A stretch of DNA of 64,000 nt from Saposhnikovia divaricata. Its lineage: Eukaryota; Streptophyta; Magnoliopsida; Apiales; Apiaceae. Location: contig CM071598.1 of the NCBI GenBank assembly GCA_036435485.1, positions 105,584,501 through 105,648,500 on the forward strand, read 5' to 3'. Made by a program: the position numbers and the translations under genes. How positions within the stretch are numbered: the first letter of the stretch is position 1; the number at the start of each line of letters is the position of its first letter. The notes beneath the pieces were generated by a model. That model saw nothing but the letters and a program-made list of their open reading frames with translations, searched no databases and had not been told where the DNA came from. Of this stretch, positions 33,436-43,086 are shown piece after piece.

Positions 33436-34430
33436 ATGTGAACACGTTCTCAAACTTTGAGAGCTAAGCTGGAAGAAGAAGAGCTTGAAGCAACAAAAGA
33501 GTTTGAAGTAACAGGAGAAGCAACAATGGGCGACAGAGTAGCAGCAGCTACTAAGTCTTTGAAGGACTATTCTCAACCAAAGATCAATGACATTCAATCT
33601 AGTATTGTCAGGCCTGCCATTGCAGCTAATTCTTTTGAAATCAAGCCAAGCACAATTCAGATGGTGCAGAACTCAGTTCAGTTTGGGGGAGCTTCAACGG
33701 AGGATCCTAATACGCACATCAGGGACTTTATCGAGATTTGTGATACTTTCAAGTTCAATGGTGTGTCTGATGAGGCTATCAAATTGAGGCTTTTCCCATT
33801 CTCTTTAAGGGATAAGGCAAAGGGCTGGTTACATTCTCTACCAGCCGGTTCCATCACTACTTGGGAGGATCTTGCTCAGAAGTTTCTTACAAAATTTTTC
33901 CCCATGGCTAAAACTGCAGCAATAAGGAACGCGCTAACTCAATTTGCACAACAATCTGGTGAATCTTTGTGTGAGGCTTGGGAACGTTATAAGGAGATGC
34001 TTCTAAAGTGTCCTCATCATGGGATGCCTGACTGGATGGTTATTAATGGTTTCTACAATGGGTTAGGAGCACAGTCAAGACCAATGTTGGATGCAGCATC
34101 AGGCGGAGCTCTGTGGGCTAAGAGCTATGATGACGCTTATGATCTTATTGAGATGATGGCGGCAAATGAATATCAAAATCCAACCAAGAGACTATCACAC
34201 GGCAAAATAGCAGGAATTCTAGAAGTTGATACAGCTACAGCTATAGAAGCTCAGTTAAAGGCATTGACTATGAAGGTGGACTCATTGACTAACTATGGAG
34301 TTCAACAAGTGGCAAGTGTTTTTGAGCTTTGTGCAGGTGCACATGATACAAATCAATGTGCCATATCTAGTGAATCAGTGCAGTTTGTGAGCAACTTTCA
34401 GAGATCACAGCAACCAGCTCCAGCCACATA
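33436..34430 (+). pseudogene. gag pseudogene, Athila-like element 2
   Basis: The ATG at 33436 corresponds to the element 1 start, but the second codon is TGA where element 1 has CGA, so translation would stop at once. After that the frame is open to 34430 and shows the full gag domain: FEIKPSTIQMVQNSVQFGGA, FNGVSDEAIKLRLFPFSL, GSITTWEDLAQKFLTKFFP, PHHGMPDWMVINGFYNGLGA. Past the point where element 1 is cut, it reads a zinc-knuckle-like CAGAHDTNQC. It ends at PATYH and runs into LINE antisense; the residues after that belong to the junction, not to gag. Confidence 0.88.
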
Positions 34431-34553
34431 TCATGATAGCTGGTTTTGTTCAAGTCTACTATGCACCTCATAAAGTGAGATAGATGATCCTTTTGAATAT
34501 CCTGTATCGAAGATAGATTGCCATATTTCCCAGTTAATAACCGATGCCATAGC

Positions 34554-34558
34554 TTATG
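34554..34558. repeat. Target-site duplication of solo LTR, left
   Basis: TTATG, matched at 37882-37886. Confidence 0.9.
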
Positions 34559-35007
34559 TGTGACAGGCCCAAATCCGGGGTCAGGAATCCAGGCCATCAC
34601 GGACCAATTTCCATTTAATAACATTCTACTCTTGGCAGTTGAAATATAAATGCGTAATAAAACCCACACAATAGACCCCACACCTAATAATAATATTACA
34701 CACCAGTCATATGCTCAGAGAACAACATCCACAATATCATAAGTTTAAAGTTAAGCAGTTATTACAACCCAGAATCTTACTTAAGAACATTGTTGAATAA
34801 TGCTTCTACAAGAAGCTTTTCAATAACCAAAAGTTTATTTCTCAAACTTACACACTTAATACACATAAGTCTACCAATACCCATCTGTCTATCAGCTACC
34901 TCAGGGATAGGCGCCAACACTCTCTCAAAAGGTCGTCTTTCCATTACCCTCTTGCGGGGTGTAGTGCGGAGTATCGGCATTTGACCTAGCTGTTATATAC
35001 ATAAGTA

Positions 35008-35038
35008 GCAAGAGTGAGCTATAATAGCTCAGCAAGTT
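35008..35038 (-). promoter_or_regulatory. Conserved LTR hairpin motif, family D
   Basis: GCAAG-AG-TGAGC, loop TATAATA, GCTCA-GCAAGTT. The stem can extend to TGAGCTA/TAGCTCA with a 3-nt loop. It has the same layout as in families A and B. Confidence 0.5.
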
Positions 35039-35064
35039 AAATTTTGTAAACCAGCATCAAAGAA

Positions 35065-35068
<4 letters not shown>

Positions 35069-35113
<45 letters not shown>
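35069..35113. repeat. AT microsatellite in solo LTR
   Basis: About 22 AT units. It lies about 30 bp after the hairpin motif. Confidence 0.95.
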
Positions 35114-35115
<2 letters not shown>

Positions 35116-35640
35116 TAATCATTAAGAAAAGAATTAATTCTTATTTATTAAATACATCATCTATTTATCTTTATAAGAAAAGAAATATAGAACAATATAA
35201 TATCAGTTTCTCTTCTAATATGATATAATATCAGTTTCTCTTCTAAATCATAAAAATAATTCAATAATTTCATACCATTTTTCCTTTTTCAGTATGTCGA
35301 TCTGTAACCATTATCAATTTTTTCTTTAAATACTTTGGGGATATCTGCTGTCGCCTGATACGTTAAGACGATGATCAGTCGCCTAATCGTTCCTGCTCTC
35401 TGTTTACTACTAGTAGAAGGAATGATCCAACCTGGTCATCATCCCTGGAGGAAGGCTCTCTGCTACATCCCCCTTCGGCATCTCTTGTGCCGTAATAAAA
35501 TATTGAGTGCTAGACTGTGCCGAACACAACCTCTTACGCTTACTGTTGCAATCCCCCTTTTTTGTCAAATCGTTATTCCATTTATAAAACACCATTCCAT
35601 ATTTTCCATTTTCCGTTTCCATTTCCATTCACATATATCA

Positions 35641-35670
35641 TTTCCATTTCCATTTCCATTTCCATTTCCA
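35641..35670. repeat. TTTCCA hexamer repeat in solo LTR
   Basis: Five perfect TTTCCA units, with degenerate copies back to about 35593. Confidence 0.9.
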
Positions 35671-37881
35671 TATATCATCATCTTTAAAATACATACATCA
35701 TAATACTATGATTATAACTCAGACATCTCCTCCGTATTTAATAAATTCAAATATGCTCTTATATACAAAATATTTCAAGTATTTTAAAAGTATTAAATAA
35801 TAATCAAATAATATTTATTAAATCATAAATGTTTAAAGATTATCTTTAACATAATATCATAAACCATATAACCCTAGATAACAACTGATACCATTCTCTT
35901 TCATATTCCTTTAGATCATAGAGTATATTCGCTCTTTCCATATTCATATCCATATCCAATAATCTCAATAAACAGGGAATATATCCCTAACCATATCATC
36001 ATATAAGATTCATATATTATCTACCAAAACCTTTTTTTTTCTTTGAACATAAACAGTTTATTGAAATAAGGATAAAAGAAATCTTGCCTCGATCTCTAAA
36101 TCCTAGAGGTACGACCCGGTGTTCGTCTTGAGTTTCTATAAAAACGAAAAGGATCTTTGTTAGAATATATTCCACTTAACCACCTAACCTTTATATAATA
36201 ATACCCTTGACACATAATATATTTAACATATCATTAATACTCCAAAAGTTCCAAGAACTTAACCATTTTTAGACTCGATTAAAGTTTTTGCGATTTAAAC
36301 CATTTTCTTAACAACCACTCTCGACTGTAAAAATCCTCATAAAATCTAAATTTCGAATTTTGACACAAGGTCAGTGGGGTTTAACTCTCTATTCACCCTA
36401 CCACATTGTCCCAAAATTTCTTAACTTTTAAAGATGTTTAAGTATGGTAATTATGGCCTCAAAGTTGACACAATTGAACTTTCTCAGTTTCTGAACGTCT
36501 TTCACTAAAACTTACTTTTCTCCTAACCCGTTCATTGGATTTTTACGTACTTTATGTCAAAACGATCTATGAACCAAGCTCTATCCTCTCATGACCAGTT
36601 GGTACCTCCTACTGACCTTTAATGGTTTGGGATCTCTGTCTCAAAACAGGGAAACTCTATGGTTAACGAAAATCGGACATTATAACGGCTATATTTCCTT
36701 ACTTTCCATATTATAACTCCTCCAAATCCATCATCCAACACATATACCAGTCCTTACACCATGTGGTTATCATACCAACCATGGTTACAAGCACATACCA
36801 CTTCCATATTCAATAAACTCAACTTATAACACACATATAATCATAGTTTCATGACTTATACAAACTTATCCACTAAACTAACCATAATTCATCATAAACT
36901 CAAAAGGGGTGAGGATGTTTATACCTTCCTTGATGCTTTAACACTATTAACAAAGGCTTGTAGTCCTTGAGAAGGCTTGATATAACCTTATAACACCTTA
37001 AACTAACAAGAAACATCAAGAACACACTTAGTAATTTTCGGAGTTACTAAACCCCTCCTTAAAGAACTGGGAAAACGAGGTCCTTACCTTACTTTTGTGG
37101 ACAAGGCTCCTGAAGAAGAGTTGTAGAGAATCTCAATACCTTTCTAACAAGCTAAAGAACACAAAAATCTAATGAGAAATGAGGGAGATATGCCCAGTTT
37201 ACTGAGCTGCTGTCTTGGTTGGCCGAATTTGGCAATGGTGGAGAAAATGGGAGAGTTTTGTGTTAGCTAGAAAGTTCTTGACTTTTGTAGATATTTTGTA
37301 TGATTTATATAGATAATCATCAAGTAATCTTTCTAGATAATCCTTGATAAAAGCTAGTGGAAACTTGCCTAACTCGGTGATGTCATGCATGATATCATGG
37401 AGGTTGACCTTATAATCTTGATCTTGATTTTTCTAAATAATGTGTTAATGATTATGGTAAATGATAATGTGGTATATATCCTTGTTATGTTACTAATCTC
37501 GATTGTTTGGTTTCCGTACTCGTTTAATCACGATTCGTTTATCAATCCAAGTTCCCTTGGCATTTCCTTGACTTGATCACTCCTTGGTTTAACCTAATTT
37601 CACTATTTGCTCAAGATATAAACCCTTTAAAATCTCCATACTTCTTAATATCAACTCCAATAGAGTCTCAATCGAAATCGAAAATCTTTAAAGTCCATAT
37701 TCAGGAATTTCTGAAATCCACGATCATTTCCAGTCACTCATTTTTATAGTACAACAATAATATGGTTTTCAATTATTCATTTTCCATTTCGAATATAGGG
37801 TACTTACATACCATTTCCCTAAATCCTTAAAATTACTATTTATTCAGGCACTGTAGCATTCTAAAAGTTAGGGTTATTACA

Positions 37882-37886
37882 TTATG
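37882..37886. repeat. Target-site duplication of solo LTR, right
   Basis: TTATG, matched at 34554-34558. Confidence 0.9.
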
Positions 37887-39247
37887 TCTGTCTATGCGAA
37901 ATATCCAGCACCATTTCGCTATCAAGGAAATGTTTCTTGATGCTAAATTTCCTAGGCCTAGACCTCCCTGATCCTTGCTAACACACACCTTACCCCATCT
38001 GATTGTATGTAGTTTACGAGATGTCTGATCAGAGCCTGTCAATTCTCCCCAGAAGAATCTTTTCCTTATTAAATCTATCTCCTTTATCACTCCCTTAGGC
38101 AATAGGAAGATACTCATCCAGTAAAGCGGTAGACTGTTCAATGTTGATTTGATGAGTATCGATCTACCCTGGTTATTAAGGTATTTACTTCTCCATGATG
38201 TAAGAGAGATTTTGACCTTGTTAGTAATGGGAACCCAGAATTTTCGAGCTTTTGGAGACGAGCCAATAGGAGCGCCTAGATAAGAAAGAGGCCAGGACCC
38301 AACTTTACATCCTATTATCTCCACCCAAGCGCCTGCACAATGGTTATTATTCCTGCCTGTATATAGTGAACTTTTGTTGTAGTTAATTTTGAGCCCCGAC
38401 ATCATCTCAAAAATGGCCAGAATCAATTTGATGCCCTTGCAAGATTGGATCCCATCAGAAAAGTGATGGAGTCGTTCACGAATTGAAGATGGGTTAGACA
38501 TTGATTAGAGCCAATTGATATTCCTTCAATGATTCCCAGTTCATTGGCTTTTGTAATGAGTAAATGAAGGATCTCACCCACTATGTTGAAGAGTAGTGGT
38601 GAGAGTGGATCGCCCTGACGCAATCCTCTCGAGGGGTTAAATTCTGGGGTGGGGCTCCCATTAATTAAGATTGACATTCTAGTGGACGAGAGAATTGAGA
38701 ATAACCAGAGGTTCCACTTCATACCAAAACCAAAGTTAGTCTATACCTCCATTAGAAACCTCCAATTGACAGAGTCAAATTCTTTCTCGAAATCTAGTTT
38801 CAGGATAAGTCCATCTACCTTGTTTGTTTGAATACTATGAGCTGCTTCTCCCGCAATGATGATACTTTCTGTGATGTTTCTCCCTTTGAGAAACGCAGAT
38901 TGTTCTTCGGATATTATTCCGTCCATCACTGATCTTAGCCTGTTGGATAGTGTTTTCAATATTACTTTCAATGAGCAATTTATAAGACTAATAGGTCTGT
39001 AATCTGTGATCAGTCTTGGGCTATTAGATTTCGGGATCAGCGTGACAAAGGAAGAGTTGATGCCTGCTGGTAATGAACCATCATTATGAAAATCAGAGGC
39101 AAGTTTCATGAAGTCAGAGTGCATAATGTTCCAGAATTTTTTGATGAATTCTAAAGTAATTCCATCTGGTCCCGGGGCTTTCTTTGAACCCAATTCAAGT
39201 ATTGCTGAGAATAATTCTTCTGCCTTGAAGGTTTTCTCTAAAGCCAT
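37887..39247 (-). pseudogene. LINE ORF2 reverse transcriptase (broken)
   Basis: From high to low, the frames give KKAPGPDGITLEFIKKFW, FVTLIPKSNSPRLITDYRPI-S-L, SEEQSAFLKGRNITE, LKLDFEKEFDSVNW, SRGLRQGDPLSPLLFNIV-G-E and LQFVNDSITF, followed by the thumb (LNSLPLYWMSIFLLPKGV). These are the RT boxes of plant L1 elements. The catalytic box, normally F/Y-A-D-D, reads F-V-N-D, so one catalytic Asp is Asn. An in-frame TAG near 38741 and a frameshift near 38430-38500 break it. The frame continues beyond the solo LTR at 34431-34553 (KLWHRLLTGKYGN). Confidence 0.92.
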
Positions 39248-39269
39248 AGTTTGACTTGGTGTTAAGATC

Positions 39270-39881
39270 TTAGATATCAGTGTGCTGCGTACCTAGTGAG
39301 AAGATTTGAGGTGTGTCTGGCTGTCTAAAGAAATGGAAAAAGTGGTTGAAGAAGGCATATTTGATGTCTTCCGGGTTTGTTAGCCACTTTCCCCTACTTT
39401 CTATACCATGAATATGATTTCTTGATTGTCTGAACTTGACATAGGTATGGAAGAATTTCGTATTTGCATCCCCACGTGCTTCCCAGTTTAGCCTTGATTT
39501 TTGCTTGAGCATTCCGTCCCATGTGAAGTATGCCTCCTGTAAACTTTTTTCTTTCTTCATTTTGTGCATATATTGTGATACCGATAACTTGGGTAATTGA
39601 TCTAGAAGATTTATCTCCCTTTCTAGCTTGAAGATTTTTTCTGAAAAATTTCCTTGAGTTGCATTCCAATCTTTTAAGGTAGATTTAAGAATTTTGAACT
39701 TTACTTTGAGGTCTGCCTCCTTGTTCATTGCCTGCCATCCCTCTATAATTTGCTTGGATAAATCCTCATCTTTTAGCCGTATGTTGAAGGCCCTAAAAGG
39801 TTTTCTCCCCCAATTGTATTCCTTGGAGCTTAGAAACAGCGCTGTGTGGTCTGATGATTTCTTACCAATTCCTTTGTGGTA
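39270..39881 (-). pseudogene. LINE ORF2 linker between endonuclease and RT
   Basis: This minus-strand frame has LEREINLLDQLPKLS, WDGMLKQKSRLNWEARGDAN and TKFFHTYVKFRQSRNHIHGI, the typical linker before the RT of plant L1 ORF2 ('Q-K-S-R-x-x-W-x-x-x-G-D-x-N-T-K-F-F-H'). A TAG near 39882 separates it from the endonuclease, and a shift near 39250-39270 separates it from the RT. The 'SDHTALF' end of the endonuclease reads at about 39855-39835. Confidence 0.85.
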
Positions 39882-40524
39882 CTAGTTAGCTGATGAGAGC
39901 CACGGTATGTTAATTACTGCTCTATCAAGTCGACTGCATTTTCCACCTGGCCCAAACCATGTGAAGTTGTAGTTCCCTAAGTGTACATCTGACAAATCAT
40001 TTGTTACTTTGAAGGTACTAAAATCCTCCATGTCTTGTCTTCTGTACAAGCAGTGGATGCGCTCCATTTCATTCTCAATACAGTTAAAGTCACCTAATAT
40101 GCAAAGTGGTTCATTTTTGTAGTTTGATATTAATATGGATAGCTCTTCCCATACCTTTTTTTTGTGGAGGTTTTGAGGACCGTAGAGGTTTATGCAGTTG
40201 CAGAAGGACATATTGTCTTTCTTCAGCTTCCATCTAGCCCAAATCCAGAATCTGTTGATGCTATGGTTGACGAGAGAGAGAGATGATTTATATCCCATGA
40301 CATGATAAGACCTCCAGAACGTCCTTCACTTGGAGAGTGTAGCCATCCATGTTCAACATTATTCCAAATAGAGTCTTTGGCTGTTGTTTCCCATGCAGTA
40401 CATTTATTTCCTGTAAGAGAAGTACTCGTGGTTTTGATTCCGCAATTAGTGAATGAATATTCCTCCGGGTGACTGAATTATTACACCCTCTACAGTTCCA
40501 ACTTAAGAAGGATGTACAATTCAT
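39882..40524 (-). pseudogene. LINE ORF2 endonuclease (AP-type, frameshifted)
   Basis: ORF2 starts at ATG 40524 with FLSWNCRGCNNSVTRRN and LLLQEINV, the N-terminal boxes of L1 endonuclease. A one-base frame change near 40290 is followed by YGPQNLHKKKVWEELSIL, CILGDFNCIENEMER and FTWFGPGGKCSRLDRA. GDFN and SRLDR are conserved active-site regions. The enzyme nicks target DNA to prime reverse transcription. The frameshift and a stop at 39882-39884 disable it. The start codon overlaps the stop of the preceding reading frame as ATGA. Confidence 0.9.
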
Positions 40525-42008
40525 TTGATTTGATTACCAGAAGTAGTATTAGCATCATTGTTGTTTGAGAGTTTTGATGCCTCTAGAATTGAGCTAATGT
40601 CCTTCGTTGATATCTCAAAGTCCTTGTAAGGAATTAGTCTTAAGAGTTGTCCTATTTCCATGATCTCACTCTCTTTATCCTTGAACATTAAATCTGGAGT
40701 TGAATCATCTTGTGCATCCACTGTTGGGCGCTTGTCCATTCTTGGCAATCTCCTCACCGGTTTATAGCCTTTTTTTAAACATGATTTTTTGACTTGTTCT
40801 GCCTCCGTTTTTGTAGTCAAAGAAATTCAAAATCTTCTTATTTTTCCTCGGTCTCCCTACCCTTCTTCCCAGTTTAAGCTTGACAATTTCATCCTTTAAG
40901 TCATTAACTCTAGGATGAACCTCTATCATTCTGTCTTCTTCTTCCGATAATGAATTCTGATTTTCTGATTCCCTACCCCAGACTATTGAAACTGAATCCA
41001 TTGTTTGGTCTGAGGAATGGACTAAGTCGTCTCTGATTATCCAATTTGGATCTTCCTTACCATGTCCGGTTAGATCCTCTATGATTGGATTTTGGAATGG
41101 TGAGCGTGTTGGAGAAGTAGCCTCTTGGTGATAAGTGTGAGCTAAACTAGGGGAGGTATTGATTGAGGAGGGCTCCTTGGATTGGCTAGGTGTCTGAAGT
41201 GATGTGTATGAACTCAAGGGGTTTGGAGTATTTTCTGTCTCTCCCCCTGTGCTAAATAATCGAGTATCTTTGAAGAGGTTATCAGTTTCTCTGATCCTTA
41301 CCCAGTAACCTATACCTTTAATTATTACCTTGATGGTTTTATCAATTACATTGACCTTATGAGTATGTATACATACATTAGAGTTTATGAACATACCGTT
41401 GTGCATCCTAGGCTCACAGTTAGATAGAAGATATCCCCAGTCTTCTATGATATTTTGCCACGTCTCCTTGTTCCAGGCCACGATCGGAAGTCCATCACAG
41501 TAGAGCCATGCCATACGTGGGATTGTTATGTCAATAAGCAAAACATCCTTTAACTTGGAGAATAGGTGGTTTAGCGCGTTTCTCCCTTGTTCTTTGAGCT
41601 CCAAATCCTCGAAAGTTAACAGGAACTTGACTTGGGAAATGGCTTTGATAGTCACAAAGGATAACCCTTCTACAAGCATTTTTTCAGTTAGTATGCTTGT
41701 CGGTTCTTGTGTTATGCCTATTACCGATCTCTCCATCATTTCCTCCTCCGACTCTTTCACATACCCATTAGTGGTTCTATGAGTAGGTTGGATAACTATT
41801 TCTGGTTTGGTGTTGACTCTGTTCTGTTCAAAAACTTTGCTTGTTTGATAAGAATGAGGAATTGTGAAAGCAGTTGGCCTCCGTAGTTGTTTGGAAGATC
41901 TGTTAAAATCATTACAGGAGCGTGCATATTTGACCATCAACTTATGCCCCATGAATATTTTTTGATCATATTCCTCAATTAGCCCTTCAGCTTCGTATAT
42001 ACCCAGTA
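40521..42008 (-). pseudogene. LINE ORF1, C-terminal part
   Basis: This continues ORF1 after the MITE insertion. The rest of the RRM (YDQKIFMGHKLMVKYARSC) comes first, then the linker domain usual in these ORF1 proteins (RMAWLYCDGLPIVAWNKETW). A long low-complexity tail rich in Ser, Pro and Thr follows and ends in a basic patch (GRRVGRPRKNKK). The open frame ends at 40762. A second frame from about 40820 to 40521 carries on with plausible composition and ends exactly at the ORF2 start, so a one-base slip in the T/A run at 40771-40777 probably broke the original reading frame. The product binds element RNA. Confidence 0.85.
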
Positions 42009-42016
42009 CCTTCATG

Positions 42017-42599
42017 TAGACCTGGCAAAACGGGTGGGTGGGTGGTTTCGTGTCATGTCATTTCGTGTTTCGTGTACACGGGTGGCTGACACGAACACGA
42101 CACGAAATCATTTCGTGTACCGAAATCTGGACACGAACACGAACTGGTAAAAACATGAAACGACACGAAAGTACACGGAATTTTTCATGGACACAAAAAC
42201 ACACGACATGAATGTACACGAAATGGAAAAAATAAAAGATTAATTAATTTTTTATTATATTTAAATATTAATAATTAATTATTTTATACATATTAATTGA
42301 TATTATATATTTTTATTTATAAAATTCAACTATTAGCATTAAATTGTATATTATAAATTATATTATTATAATATATTAATATATATTATAAATTATTATT
42401 TTATTTATTTATTTATTTCGTGTACTTCGTTTCGTGTCGTGTACTTGAAGGGTAAACCCAAACCCGACACTAAATCTCGGTCGTGTACTTTCGTATTCTT
42501 GTACTTTCGTTTCGTGTACTAAAAATGCAAACCCAAACACTAAATTTTCGTGTCGTTTCGTGTCGTGTTTTCGTGTCGTGTGAAAAATTATCGGGTCTA
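42017..42599. mobile_element. hAT-type MITE in LINE ORF1
   Basis: This 583-bp insertion starts TAGACCTGGCAAAAC and ends GGGTCTA, so the ends are inverted (TAGACC). It is flanked by perfect 8-bp CCTTCATG duplications (42009-42016 and 42600-42607), the hAT hallmark. It has no coding capacity. Both subterminal regions are packed with GTGTCGTTTCGTG-like motifs in both orientations, and an AT-rich core lies at 42235-42415. Such motif clusters are the usual transposase-binding sites of hAT ends. Confidence 0.92.
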
Positions 42600-42607
42600 C
42601 CTTCATG

Positions 42608-43086
42608 AACCCGATTCTGAAGTTGTTTTTGTCACTTTTTCTGGGTAGGACTATGTCCCTTATGATTCTTGATTTATTGAAGTACATCCATATTTCCTTG
42701 GTTGTGGCTTGAGGTGGCAGATTATGAATCATGACCGACATTTTTAATCCAGATCCCGGTATTGTGGCATCTTGACCTCCCTCTTGTTTTTGAGTTAATT
42801 TTAGTGCTTCCGCGTACGATTTAGGGGCAGAGGGATTGACTCCATCTCCTCTGTAGGAGTTTGACTTCTGCTCTTCTAAAGACACAACCTTTCTTTTGCC
42901 TGTCTTCTCATCTCTTTTGATCTGGTACCACTGAGTATCCATTCCTGGAGCTTCTGCTGTGTCATCGCCTTCTTCCCTGTTGTTGGTCGTGAAATTGGAA
43001 TTTCGAACTGAGCTCTCTCCTCTTTCCTCTCTCCATTTTTTATATGTCGAGTTAATTGATACTAGCGTTCTACCTGTGCTACGCAC
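42608..43086 (-). pseudogene. LINE ORF1, N-terminal part with RRM
   Basis: The segment has an acidic, Ser/Asn/Glu-rich N-terminus, then KSYAEALKLTQKQEGG, and an RRM beginning MSVMIHNLPPQATTKEIWMY, with RNP1-like FRIGFMKV at the insertion site. The reading frame resumes in phase at 42008 once the 583-bp MITE and one copy of its 8-bp duplication are disregarded. The true start may be further up, since AT-rich unrelated DNA begins at about 43087 and the element looks 5' truncated. Confidence 0.85.

Larger units (their letters stand above)
31260..34430 (+). mobile_element. Athila-like gypsy element 2, truncated
   Basis: This plus-oriented relative of element 1 inserted into its gag. It has an LTR at 31260-33288, a primer site at 33295-33312 and gag from 33436. 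It ends abruptly within gag near 34430, where LINE sequence of opposite strand begins. Pol and the 3' LTR are missing, and no target duplication can be tested. Confidence 0.85.
34559..37881 (-). mobile_element. Solo gypsy LTR (family D) within the LINE
   Basis: This 3,323-bp solo LTR runs from TGTGACAGGCCC to GGGTTATTACA and is flanked by a perfect TTATG duplication (34554-34558 and 37882-37886). On both sides the LINE reverse transcriptase frame continues in order, proving the insertion. No interior sequence or second LTR is left, so the element was removed by recombination between its LTRs. The LTR resembles families A and B at both ends and in the hairpin motif at 35008-35038. Minus orientation is inferred from the minus-strand start TGTAATAACCCTAA. 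Confidence 0.93.
34431..43085 (-). mobile_element. L1/BNR-like LINE, interrupted and truncated
   Basis: This non-LTR retrotransposon lies on the minus strand. In order from high to low coordinates it has ORF1 with an RRM, ORF2 endonuclease, and ORF2 reverse transcriptase. It is split by a hAT MITE (42017-42599) and a solo LTR (34559-37881). Without these insertions about 4.7 kb remain. The low end stops in the RT C-terminal region without RNase H, 3' UTR or poly-A, fused to Athila-like gag at about 34430. The high end is probably truncated in ORF1. RRM-bearing ORF1 is typical of the BNR group first described in beet. Confidence 0.88.
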
